A DNA stretch of 64,000 nt, taken from contig NZ_BPQR01000031.1 of assembly GCF_022179345.1 (NCBI RefSeq), positions 62,001 through 126,000 of the forward strand, read 5' to 3'. This DNA is from Methylobacterium jeotgali. Lineage in GTDB: Bacteria; Pseudomonadota; Alphaproteobacteria; Rhizobiales; Beijerinckiaceae. The first letter of the stretch is position 1. Each line of letters opens with the position of its first letter. Under the pieces are notes generated by a model that was not told the DNA's origin, did not search any database, and saw only the letters and a list, made by a program, of their open reading frames with translations. The position numbers and the translations under genes were made by a program. Positions 10,101 to 17,096 of this stretch are shown in pieces.

Positions 10101-10553
10101 GGCCGCCTCGGAGGCGGCGAAGGCGATCGAGCCGTCCCGGTGGACCAGGGCGGTCATCTGCACGTCGCGGAACTCGATGGAGCGGGGTTGCACCGTGAAC
10201 CGAGCGAGCCCCCAGGTGTCGAGGCTGACGACGGCGAGCGGGGCGCGCACCACCGTGGCGCCCTCGGGGTTGCGGATGTCGAGGCCGGTGACGCGCAGCG
10301 CCAGGGAGTTCTCGTTGTCGAGCTCGAGGGCGCTGTCGCGCAGGGTGACGGTCCAGCCCGGGCCGATGCGCTCGGCGAGCGCCGCGCCGACCCGTTCCGA
10401 GAGCCCGTCGATGCGCAGCGGCCCGTAGGTCAGGCGCAGGATGCCGGCGCCGACGAGGGAGACGGCCAGGAGGAGCAGAACGCCGGCCGACAGGAAGCAG
10501 AGCCCGCGCCATCGCCGGGCCGGCCGCCGTATCAGGGCCCTGTCCTCAACCAT
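7125..10553 (-). CDS. AsmA-like / DUF3971 envelope protein, 1142 aa
   Basis: A large protein with an N-terminal inner-membrane anchor (hydrophobic stretch about residues 20-42) and a very long periplasmic part of repetitive beta-strand character. The C-terminal region (about 1040-1120, with LDISGTFVPLYGLNNVVSQLP and LGSPDVSVNPLSAIAPG) matches the AsmA-like C-terminal domain of the YhdP/TamB/AsmA group. Members form hydrophobic grooves that help phospholipid transport to the outer membrane; that role here is inference from the family. ATG at 10553 follows AGGG closely; a GTG two codons earlier is the alternative. It is divergent to bcp with a 110-nt gap. Confidence 0.82.
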   Translation of the reverse strand: MVEDRALIRRPARRWRGLCFLSAGVLLLLAVSLVGAGILRLTYGPLRIDGLSERVGAALAERIGPGWTVTLRDSALELDNENSLALRVTGLDIRNPEGATVVRAPLAVVSLDTWGLARFTVQPRSIEFRDVQMTALVHRDGSIAFAASEAANPKSASPHTLPSVDTARGSVSPVSAAVGSIFGVVLDSAGVVGALDRARITDARLTLVDEEGHERAVFEHVNGLFGRDATQDARLFELRIDGPHGEWRFGGTLREAGGSRRTGVITLDDLPLADLLLLSGKSALPILTDLKLSARADVALDGSRIEDMKASLRTSDGNVLIQEKDFNPVTIESITASARWDEAARALHLDALDYRGAGNEVHLTGAWTESPAGSDTAWTATLSGRDAVLRGAAPADTAVPIGSLEARISGKGGGVSIDDFSLKGPTVTGRITGTLATAGDDEGLTLRVVASDSDLRTALRLWPEHIAPGARNYLVDELRGGRLDSVDLTVDMSAGELAAATRGDPMPDQALRIAFAVSNATLAVSPDAPPLSRGRVAGTVTGQSTTIRGVTAEIRNEDGRTLAVNDGSFVIAEITPEKVQAQIGLRLTGGADALASLLQAKMFKSLVGAEIDPATVKGAADLRIDFPLNLKHVPELVDLPVTLNGTLADLAVEKAMGKDRLEGGRFALAYDRSGFSMKGEGRLAGAPIAAEMKGLKPGVPGELNLAMTLDEAFRARKGLPVAPQLTGPITARAVVPVGRSGQGKPPVRVEADLARAGLDGVLPGLVKAAGRPGRLGFTYAEGAGGAAELRDIAFEAGSASGRGSAVIGPEGALDRAEFASLKLSPGDDMRVAVDRNGNAYRIAVKGAVADARPFLKAMNAPDAKGAKEASPKEIEADIALSILTGYNDEALTNAAVKLNLRGKDVRGATISGRFRSAPFAATVTRGERGVPVLSIESQDAGATLRFADAYKRMQGGRMAMSINLADGPQAGVVQIRNFALRNEPALSSIVSQGGEGADPTGRRRNLDASGDVGFDRMRANFVRTGGRFDFRDAAISNAAMGFTLGGYLDTTRERLDISGTFVPLYGLNNVVSQLPLFGPLLGGGHNEGLFAVNFRVAGKLGSPDVSVNPLSAIAPGILRKLFSAGGGDSFADGVPPATFPDR

Positions 10554-10663
10554 TCGCACCCTGGGATCTGGATCGGGTCGCAGCGCTCACCTAGAAACCG
10601 CGCGGTCCCGGCCGGGCGGCTATCCCGGCAGACACATCACCAATCGGCCGAAAGGAAGGCACG

Positions 10664-11131
10664 ATGAGCCTCGAACCCGGCAACCCGGCTCCGGATTTCA
10701 CCCTTCCCGGAGCGGGAGGGCAGACGCTGGCGCTTTCCGCGCTGAAGGGCCGCAAGGTCGTGCTCTACTTCTATCCGAAGGACGACACGAGCGGTTGTAC
10801 GCTGGAGGCGCAGGCATTCAACGGCCTGGCGGAGGCCTTCGCCGCCGCTGACGCGGATGTGATCGGCGTCTCGCCGGACTCCGTGAAGAGCCACGACAAG
10901 TTCCGCGCCAAGTACGGCCTGACCTTCCCGCTGGCCTCCGACGAGGGCAAGGACATGCTCGGCGCCTACGGCGTCTGGGTCGAGAAGAGCATGTACGGGC
11001 GCAAGTACATGGGGGTCGAGCGCACCACGGTGCTGATCGATCGGGAGGGGCGCGTCGCGCGGGTCTGGCCGAAGGTGAAGGTCCCCGGCCACGCGGAGGA
11101 GGTGCTGGAGGCCGCCAGGGCGCTTTCCTGA
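10664..11131 (+). CDS. bcp: Thioredoxin-dependent thiol peroxidase (Bcp/PrxQ-type peroxiredoxin)
   Basis: 155-residue cytoplasmic peroxiredoxin that reduces hydroperoxides. The fold markers GNPAPDFTLPG (about residue 5), VVLYFYPKDDTSGCT with the peroxidatic Cys (about 45) and GVSPDSVKSHDKF are clear. The second Cys that typical PrxQ proteins carry five residues after the first is replaced by Gln (CTLEAQAF), so this looks like a one-Cys member that needs an external thiol for resolution. It ends in front of the minus-strand toxin/immunity candidates. Confidence 0.93.
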   Translation: MSLEPGNPAPDFTLPGAGGQTLALSALKGRKVVLYFYPKDDTSGCTLEAQAFNGLAEAFAAADADVIGVSPDSVKSHDKFRAKYGLTFPLASDEGKDMLGAYGVWVEKSMYGRKYMGVERTTVLIDREGRVARVWPKVKVPGHAEEVLEAARALS

Positions 11132-11264
11132 TCGGCGCCGCCGCGCCGGAGCCCCCGCCGGCGTCGCCGATGCCACCCTCGCGGCCCGGCGTTCGCTCAC
11201 GGGCGCCGGGAGCCGCAGGACGGTCGCGACGGCGCCGCTCGGCATGGGATCGGCGCCGCTGCGA

Positions 11265-11657
11265 TCACCGCCCGTCGCGGGCGATCAACGCCAGTAGCGC
11301 GTCGATGCCCTCCCGCAGGGCATCGGCGGGAAAGTCGCTGAATACGATCCCGGTCGGCAGCGCGGCACCGTTGAGCTCGGCCCCCGGAACCACGTCGCCG
11401 GCCTCCTGCGCGACCCGGCGCAACCTCTCCGCCAGGAAATCCGCGGCCGCGTCGTCGGTGAGCAGCGTGTCGAGGGTCAGGTCGATCGTCCCTGGACCGC
11501 TGACCTCCGCCGCCCGGTACCATGCCGCCACGATCGCGGAGAGCCGCGCGTCGGGCTCCCGCTCCTCGAGCCGGCGCAGGAGAGCGACGAGGGCCAGCAG
11601 CGAGCGGTCGTTCAGGGTCGCGGTACCGCCGCGGAACGCCTGCGTGGAATGGGCCAT
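11265..11657 (-). CDS. Small protein downstream of candidate toxin; possible immunity protein
   Basis: 130 residues, no signal peptide, mostly helical, with no family I recognise. It begins 7 nt after the stop of the 512-residue gene on the same strand and has no promoter space of its own, so the two are almost certainly co-transcribed. A small soluble, unique gene immediately behind a modular protein with a distinct C-terminal domain is the usual arrangement of an immunity gene. The function is inferred from that arrangement only; it could instead be a chaperone or an unrelated hypothetical. Confidence 0.5.
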   Translation of the reverse strand: MAHSTQAFRGGTATLNDRSLLALVALLRRLEEREPDARLSAIVAAWYRAAEVSGPGTIDLTLDTLLTDDAAADFLAERLRRVAQEAGDVVPGAELNGAALPTGIVFSDFPADALREGIDALLALIARDGR

Positions 11658-11664
11658 CTCGGCT

Positions 11665-13203
11665 CTACCTCAAGAAGATGATGGTCTTCTGCGTGCCCTG
11701 GGTGCCGTTCGCGACGTCGTTGCGCAGCGTCTCGAACTGCTGGTCCGAGAGACCGAGGGTATCGACGACGAGAACCCGCGTCGCGGTGTTGCCGCCCATG
11801 GCGTCGCGTATGACCGAGTTCCGGAGGCCCTCCAAGCTGCCGCGCTCCGGCAACGGCCCTTTCAGGCTGATCGGTCCGAGGATGCGGTCGACGAAATCGT
11901 AGGCCGGGTCGGCGCTTCGATCGATCCGGCGGCCGAGCGCCTGCTCCAACCGGACCCCGGCGATCCCCTCGGCCTGCCGGTAGCCGCCGAGGGCGGGATC
12001 GTCGCCGAGTTCCAACTGGCGGGCGCGCAGCCCGATCGTGTCCGTGAGATCGCCGCGCAGATCGCCGAGCGAGCGAGCCTCCAGCGTCACGACACCCGTC
12101 ATCGCCGGGTCGACCGGCCCGAAACCGGGCAGGGGGGGCATCGGCTGTGCAGGCGTCAGGCCCGGCAGCGCGAGACCCTGCGGTGGCGCCGCCGCGAAGC
12201 CCGGCAGGGCGCCGAATCCCGGCAGGGCCGGCGTGAAGCCCTCCGGGCCGAGATTCGGCACGGCGGGCGCGAAGCCCGGCAGGGGCGCGAAGGCGCCGTC
12301 CGGCAGCGGTGCGAACCCGAGCGCCGGGCCACCCGCGGCGAAGAGCGCCGGATCGAGGCCGGCGAAGGCGGGAACGGGGCCGAAGGCGCCCGGAAGCGTG
12401 GGGACCGCATCAGCCGGTGCCTCCGGCGCCGTCCCGCCCTCCGGAGGCGCCGCATCCGGCACGGTCTGGCCGGGGCGCAGGCCCAGCGCCTGCATCCGTG
12501 CCTCGCTCTCGAGGCGCATCTGCGTCTCGGCCGCGTCGCTCGGGATGGTCCCCGTGTTCCCGAACAGTCCGTAGAGGAAGGCGCCGACGCCGGTGGCCGC
12601 CGGCAAGATCCGCGCCGCGGAGGGCAGCGCCGCGCCGATCACCTCGGCGCCCGCCAGCAGGCCCTCGCCGAAGGTCGCACCGGGCGCGGCCGCGAGACCG
12701 GCCGCCGCGAGGGCCGGATCGGGTGCCTGTGGCGGCGCCTCGGCGGGGATGGCCGGCGGCGGGGCCTGATCGAAGGCGAGAAGCCCCGGCGCGACCGGGG
12801 GCAGCGCGGCCTGAGCTGCCCGGAGGAAGCTCGGCGGCAGGATCGGCCCGGTGATCGGCGGGGCGGACATCGCCGCACGCTGCGCGTTCATGCTCGCGAG
12901 GTTGGCGTCCGTCTGCGACTGCATCTGCGCCGAGCGGGCCGCGGCCTGCTCCGTGAGCGCCGCGTTGAAGGCGGCCGACTGCGCGTCCATGCGCTCCGAG
13001 AAGGCGCGCTGGTTGTCCGCGAACTGCTGGTTGATCTGGTGGAAGCCGGCGATCGGATCGCCGTAGCTGCCGTCGCCAGGCAGAGCCCCGCCGCCCCCGA
13101 TCGGATCAGGCGGCCCCGCCGTGACGCTGATCGTCGGAAGGTTGATCGACAGCGGTGCCGTCGAAACCGGCGGGATGTAGGCGAAGTTGGTGCCGCTGCT
13201 CAT
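11665..13203 (-). CDS. Pro/Ala/Gly-rich modular protein; candidate polymorphic toxin
   Basis: 512 residues. The start at 13203 (MSSGTNFAYIPP) has GGGAGAG upstream. The layout is: an N-terminal segment without signal peptide; a Gln/Ala-rich helical stretch (about 60-105); a hydrophobic Gly/Ala segment (about 178-217, ending VGAFLYGLFG and then TIPSDAAE); and a low-complexity region with repeated LPGF units (about 265-362). A compact, non-repetitive C-terminal domain of about 140 residues (368-512) follows. It has conserved-looking GYRQAEGIAGVRLEQALG, YDFVD, ISLKGP and VVDTLGLSDQQ and ends KTIIFLR. Spaced E, D and K residues there are reminiscent of PD-(D/E)XK nucleases, but this is inference. 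A pre-toxin hydrophobic segment, a terminal effector-like domain and a small downstream gene together suggest an effector/immunity pair. Confidence 0.5.
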   Translation of the reverse strand: MSSGTNFAYIPPVSTAPLSINLPTISVTAGPPDPIGGGGALPGDGSYGDPIAGFHQINQQFADNQRAFSERMDAQSAAFNAALTEQAAARSAQMQSQTDANLASMNAQRAAMSAPPITGPILPPSFLRAAQAALPPVAPGLLAFDQAPPPAIPAEAPPQAPDPALAAAGLAAAPGATFGEGLLAGAEVIGAALPSAARILPAATGVGAFLYGLFGNTGTIPSDAAETQMRLESEARMQALGLRPGQTVPDAAPPEGGTAPEAPADAVPTLPGAFGPVPAFAGLDPALFAAGGPALGFAPLPDGAFAPLPGFAPAVPNLGPEGFTPALPGFGALPGFAAAPPQGLALPGLTPAQPMPPLPGFGPVDPAMTGVVTLEARSLGDLRGDLTDTIGLRARQLELGDDPALGGYRQAEGIAGVRLEQALGRRIDRSADPAYDFVDRILGPISLKGPLPERGSLEGLRNSVIRDAMGGNTATRVLVVDTLGLSDQQFETLRNDVANGTQGTQKTIIFLR

Positions 13204-13281
13204 GGCCGGCTCTCCCGGATCGAACCCGGGAGGCAGGGTGCGGCACCGACCTGACAGCAACCTGTCGGACCGGCGGGCGGA

Positions 13282-14410
13282 TCAGTCGATGTCCTCGACC
13301 GTCTCGCCGCCGCCGTAGACGCGCTGGGCCAGCGCTGTCTCCATGAACGGGTCGAGGTCGCCGTCGAGCACCTCGTCCGGGTCGGTGGACTGGGTGCCCG
13401 TGCGCAGGTCCTTCACCAGCTGATAGGGCTGGAGCACGTAGCTGCGGATCTGGTGGCCCCAGCCGATATCCGTCTTGGCGGCGGCCTCGGCGTTGGCTTT
13501 CTCTTCGCGCTTCTTCAGCTCGGCCTCGTAGAGGCGGGCGCGCAGCATGTTCCAGGCGGTCGCCCGGTTCTTGTGCTGCGAGCGCTCCTGCTGGCAGGCG
13601 ACCACGATCCCGGTCGGGTTGTGGGTGATGCGCACCGCCGAGTCCGTCGTGTTCACGTGCTGTCCGCCGGCGCCGGACGAGCGGTAGGTGTCGATCCGGC
13701 AGTCGGATTCCTTGATCTCGATCTCGATCCGGTCGTCGATGACCGGATAGACCCAGACCGACGCGAAGCTCGTGTGCCGCCGGGCGCTCGAATCGTAGGG
13801 TGAGATGCGCACGAGCCGGTGCACGCCGGACTCGGTCTTGAGCCAGCCATAGGCGTTGTGGCCCTTGATGAGGAGCGTGGCGCCCTTGATGCCCGCCTCC
13901 TCGCCGTCCGACCACTCGACCACGTCGACCTTGTACTTCCGGCGCTCCGCCCAGCGGGCATACATGCGCTGGAGCATCAGGGCCCAGTCCTGGCTCTCGG
14001 TGCCGCCGGCGCCGGAATGCACCTCGAGATAGGTGTCGAACCCGTCCGCCTCGCCGGAGAGCAGCGTCTCGATCTGGCGGCTCGCGGCCTCCTTCTCGAC
14101 GGCGCGCACGGCGTTCTCGCCCTCGCGCACGGTGTCGGCGTCGCCCTCGGCCTCGCCGAGCTCGATCAGGGTCGCGGCGTCCTCGAGCTCCTGCTCCAGG
14201 CGCTTGATGGCGGCCACGGCCTCATCGAGTTGCTGGCGTTCGCGCATGACGCGCTGCGCCGCCTCGGCGTCGTTCCAGAGGTCGGGGTCCTCGGAGGCCG
14301 CGTTCAGCTCCGCGAGGCGCTTCTCGACGGTATCCCAGTCAAAGATGCCTCCTCAGCAGTCCGATCGACTGCTTGGCGGCATCCGAGCTCTGCTCGATCT
14401 CGGCGCGCAT
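13282..14410 (-). CDS. prfB: Peptide chain release factor 2, expressed by programmed +1 frameshift
   Basis: The zero-frame ORF starts at ATG 14410 ([19 protein letters not shown]), runs 23 sense codons and hits an in-frame TGA at 14341-14339. The +1 frame then carries the remaining 352 residues to 13282, giving a 375-residue product of normal RF2 length. The GGQ catalytic loop is seen as GAGGQHVN. The stop-recognition tripeptide is SPY ([15 protein letters not shown]), where E. coli has SPF. RF2 reads UGA and UAA, so a shortage of RF2 at the TGA favours frameshifting (autoregulation). A start placed at MRERQQ (14247) would cut off the N-terminal domain and is wrong. Confidence 0.95.
14338..14353 (-). 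promoter_or_regulatory. prfB: prfB programmed frameshift signal
   Basis: On the minus strand the order is AGGAGG (14353-14348), CAT, CTT, TGA, C. The internal Shine-Dalgarno is 3 nt from the slippery CTT, and the CTT-TGA-C core and spacing equal the classical E. coli prfB site. Slippage by +1 lets GAC be read in place of TGA. Confidence 0.95.
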
Positions 14411-14515
14411 CTGGTGTTTCAGGTCCGGTGTCGGTGACGTGCGGGGGTGATAGGGCGATGCCGGCGGCGTGTAAACGCGCCGGGCCCGATCACGAATGCA
14501 GGGAGGTGTGTGCGC

Positions 14516-14869
14516 TCAGCGCGGGGCGAACGGGCCCAGCGGCCCCTTGTAGGCGGGGTTCAGCACGTATTCCCGCGGCCGATGGCCCTTGCCGAGCTGA
14601 CCTTCGCCCGGCCCGTCGTTGTAGTAGGCGAAGCCGGTGAGGCCGAAGCCGCCGCCGTTCATGACCTGCGGCACCGGGATCGCCGGCACGGCGGCGAGGT
14701 CCGGCCGGGAGGCCGGCACCACCGGCCGCCCGTTGTCGCGGTCGACCTCCAGCACGGTCGGCCCGTTGGGGTAGGTATAGTAGGAGGGCACGCCCTGGGC
14801 GAGGGCCGGCGCCGCGAGCGCGGGAAGCACGAGGGCGACGAGCGCCGTGGTGGTGGCCTTACGCGACAC
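14516..14869 (-). CDS. Secreted hypothetical protein, 117 aa
   Basis: Starts at GTG 14869, where GGGAGG lies 8 nt upstream; an ATG at 14914 would precede the ribosome site. A signal peptide is obvious (SRKATTTALVALVLPALAAPALA, cleavage after ALA about residue 24). The mature part is rich in Gly, Pro and Tyr (GFGLTGFAYYNDG) and ends NPAYKGPLGPFAPR. No family recognised. It is probably a small periplasmic or surface protein. Confidence 0.7.
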   Translation of the reverse strand: MSRKATTTALVALVLPALAAPALAQGVPSYYTYPNGPTVLEVDRDNGRPVVPASRPDLAAVPAIPVPQVMNGGGFGLTGFAYYNDGPGEGQLGKGHRPREYVLNPAYKGPLGPFAPR

Positions 14870-14965
14870 GCGGTGATCCTCCCTGGGACGGACCGACGGG
14901 TCCCGCTCCCTCAAGCTTGGCCGGGACCCTACCTCAAGCGGCGGTCGCCGTCACGGGCGGGCGGC

Positions 14966-15178
14966 TCAGCCCTTGGCGCGAAGCACGACCTGCGGAGCGA
15001 CCGGGGCGGGGGTGCAGTTGGTGGTGAAGGCGTTCAGCACCAGCGGCTTCGAGTTGCAGGTGAAGGCCGCGTCGGGGCCCGGCGCCGGCACCGGATCGCG
15101 GGCGACGATCGGGTTCGGGGCGCAGGCCGCGAGCGGCGCCGCGAGCACGAGGGCGGCGGGCAGGATCAGGCGGCGCAT
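14966..15178 (-). CDS. Small lipoprotein, 70 aa
   Basis: MRRLILPAALVLAAPLAAC gives a lipoprotein signal with lipobox LAAC (Cys about 19), so an acylated periplasmic or outer-membrane protein is likely. The mature 51 residues contain two further Cys (FTCNSKPL and TTNCTPAP) that could form a disulfide. This is a discrete gene; the much longer open frame running upstream to 17188 is a GC-rich artefact across the aminotransferase. Confidence 0.7.
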   Translation of the reverse strand: MRRLILPAALVLAAPLAACAPNPIVARDPVPAPGPDAAFTCNSKPLVLNAFTTNCTPAPVAPQVVLRAKG

Positions 15179-15306
15179 GGGATTTCCGGAAGCGAACACG
15201 TCGCCAAATCCTGGGGACGCCCCCCGCCCGTGGCAAGCGCCGACGGGGAGACGAGGCCGGTTTGGCGGCCCGTGTCTCCCCCCCGCCACATGATCCGTCC
15301 CAGCGC

Positions 15307-16524
15307 TCAGCCGGCCTTGGCGATCGGCACGACGTTGTGGAGCGTCTTGTCGGTGCCGTCGAAGAAGCGGCGCACATTGCGGGCCGCCTGCCGGATGCGC
15401 TGCTCGTTCTCGACGAGCGCGATGCGCACGTAGTCGTCCCCGAACTCGCCGAAGCCGACGCCCGGCGCCACCGCCACGTCGGACTTCTCCAAGAGCAGCT
15501 TCGAGAACTCCAGGCTGCCGAGCGAGCGATAGCGCTCCGGGATCGGCACCCAGGCGAACATCGAGGCGGCCGGCGTCGGGATCGGCCAGCCGGCCTTGCC
15601 GAAGGACTCGACCAGGGCGTCGCGGCGCTTCTTGTAGATGCCCCGCATCTCCGCGATGCAGTCGTCCGGCCCGTTCAGCGCCGCGGTGGCCGCGACCTGG
15701 ATCGGCGTGAAGGCGCCATAGTCGAGATAGGACTTCACCCGCGTCAGCGCCGCAAGCAGCCGCTCGTTGCCGACCGCGAAGCCCATGCGCCAGCCGGCCA
15801 TAGAGTAGGTCTTCGACATCGAGGTGAACTCGACGGTGACGTCGATGGCACCGGGCACCTCCAGCACCGAGGGCGGGGGCACGCCGTCGAAGTAGACCTC
15901 GGCGTAGGCGAGGTCCGAGAGCAGGATGATCTCGTGGCGCTTCGCGAAGGCGACGAGGTCCCGGTAGAAGTCGAGGCTCGCGACGTAGGCGGTCGGGTTC
16001 GAGGGGTAGCAGACCACGAGCGCCACGGGCTTGGGGATCGAGTGCTGCATCGCCCGCTCCAGCGCCGGGAAGAAGGCCGGCGTCGGCTCGGCGGGCACGG
16101 AGCGGATGACGCCGCCGGCCATCAGGAAGCCGAAGGCGTGGATCGGGTAGCTCGGGTTCGGCACCAGCACCACGTCGCCCGGCGCCGTGATGGCCTGCGC
16201 CATGTTGGCGAAGCCCTCCTTGGAGCCGAGCGTCGCCACGACCTGCGTGTCCGGGTTGAGGGTGACGCCGAAGCGGCGCTGGTAGTAGGCGGCCTGGGCG
16301 CGGCGCAGGCCCGCGATGCCCTTGGACGCGGAGTAGCGATCCGTACGCGGGCGGCCGGCGGTCTCGACCAGCTTGGCGATGACGTGCTTCGGAGCGTCGA
16401 GGTCCGGGTTGCCCATGCCGAGATCGATGATGTCGGCGCCGTTGGCGCGGGCGGCGGCCTTGATGCGGTTCACCTGCTCGAAGACGTAGGGGGGAAGACG
16501 CTTGATGCGGTGAAAATCGGTCAT
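15307..16524 (-). CDS. Class I/II aminotransferase (AlaC/LL-DAP aminotransferase-like)
   Basis: 405 residues from MTDFHRIKRLPPYVFEQVN. It is a PLP-dependent fold type I enzyme: substrate loop GMGNPDLDAP (about 37), YPSNPTAYV (about 174), DLAYAEVYF, and the PLP lysine in SMSKTYSMAGWRMGF (about 240). The overall pattern matches the AlaC/glutamate-pyruvate or LL-diaminopimelate aminotransferase group; the exact amino donor and acceptor cannot be fixed from sequence. A longer start at 16611 is possible but would add a non-conserved extension. Confidence 0.87.
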   Translation of the reverse strand: MTDFHRIKRLPPYVFEQVNRIKAAARANGADIIDLGMGNPDLDAPKHVIAKLVETAGRPRTDRYSASKGIAGLRRAQAAYYQRRFGVTLNPDTQVVATLGSKEGFANMAQAITAPGDVVLVPNPSYPIHAFGFLMAGGVIRSVPAEPTPAFFPALERAMQHSIPKPVALVVCYPSNPTAYVASLDFYRDLVAFAKRHEIILLSDLAYAEVYFDGVPPPSVLEVPGAIDVTVEFTSMSKTYSMAGWRMGFAVGNERLLAALTRVKSYLDYGAFTPIQVAATAALNGPDDCIAEMRGIYKKRRDALVESFGKAGWPIPTPAASMFAWVPIPERYRSLGSLEFSKLLLEKSDVAVAPGVGFGEFGDDYVRIALVENEQRIRQAARNVRRFFDGTDKTLHNVVPIAKAG

Positions 16525-16641
16525 GGCCCGTGTCCGTGCCGGATGGAACGGGACATGCGAGGCTCGGCGGCCCGCTTCGTCCCGGAGTGGCTTGATCGCC
16601 CTCTCTAGCACCTCGGGCGCCGCAAGGGACCCCGAAAAGCG

Positions 16642-17001
16642 CTACTGGGCCGCCGAAGCCGGCGCGCCCTTGGCGGCCGCCTTGCTGGCGCCCTCGGCGG
16701 CGCGGCCCTTGGCCTCGTTGCGGCTGCGGGCGCCTTCGAGCTCGGCCTCGAGCGCCTTCTGGCCCTCGCTGGACTTCGCCCGCACCGGACGCTTCGGCGC
16801 CGACACGCCCACGGGTAGAAACTCCTGGCTCGCGGGGCGGGACGCCGCCACGAACTCCGGTGCCTCGGCGGTCTTGGGGGCGCCGCCGAGGCCGAGGGGC
16901 CCGCGAAGCGGGCTGACGTCGCCGGAGCAGGCGGAGACCCCGGCCGCGAGAACGGCCGCGGCGAGGCAGCGCGGGAGATTGGCAGCGGACAAGCGGTTCA
17001 T
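16642..17001 (-). CDS. Putative lipoprotein, 119 aa
   Basis: The N-terminus MNRLSAANLPRCLAAAVLAA with lipobox VSAC (Cys about 25) indicates lipid modification. The remainder is low complexity: a Gly/Pro segment, then an Ala/Lys/Glu-rich helical tail (EGQKALEAELEGARSRNEAKG). It is divergent to phaC. No family recognised. Confidence 0.6.
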   Translation of the reverse strand: MNRLSAANLPRCLAAAVLAAGVSACSGDVSPLRGPLGLGGAPKTAEAPEFVAASRPASQEFLPVGVSAPKRPVRAKSSEGQKALEAELEGARSRNEAKGRAAEGASKAAAKGAPASAAQ

Positions 17002-17096
17002 GTCTGTCTCGAAGGACGGACGGGACGATGGCGAAACTTCCGCCTCGCGCGTTACTTTGTCTTAAACGAGGCTCCCGGAATCGGGCAGCCCGAAGC

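Noticed and set aside
8658-10667. Long plus-strand open frame opposite the AsmA-like gene
   Set aside because: Composition is typical of GC-rich antisense frames and the opposite strand encodes a recognisable anchored AsmA-like protein.
12120-12410. Short repeats suggesting a CRISPR or tandem repeat array
   Set aside because: They are imperfect codon-level repeats encoding LPGF units inside a protein, with no regular spacers.
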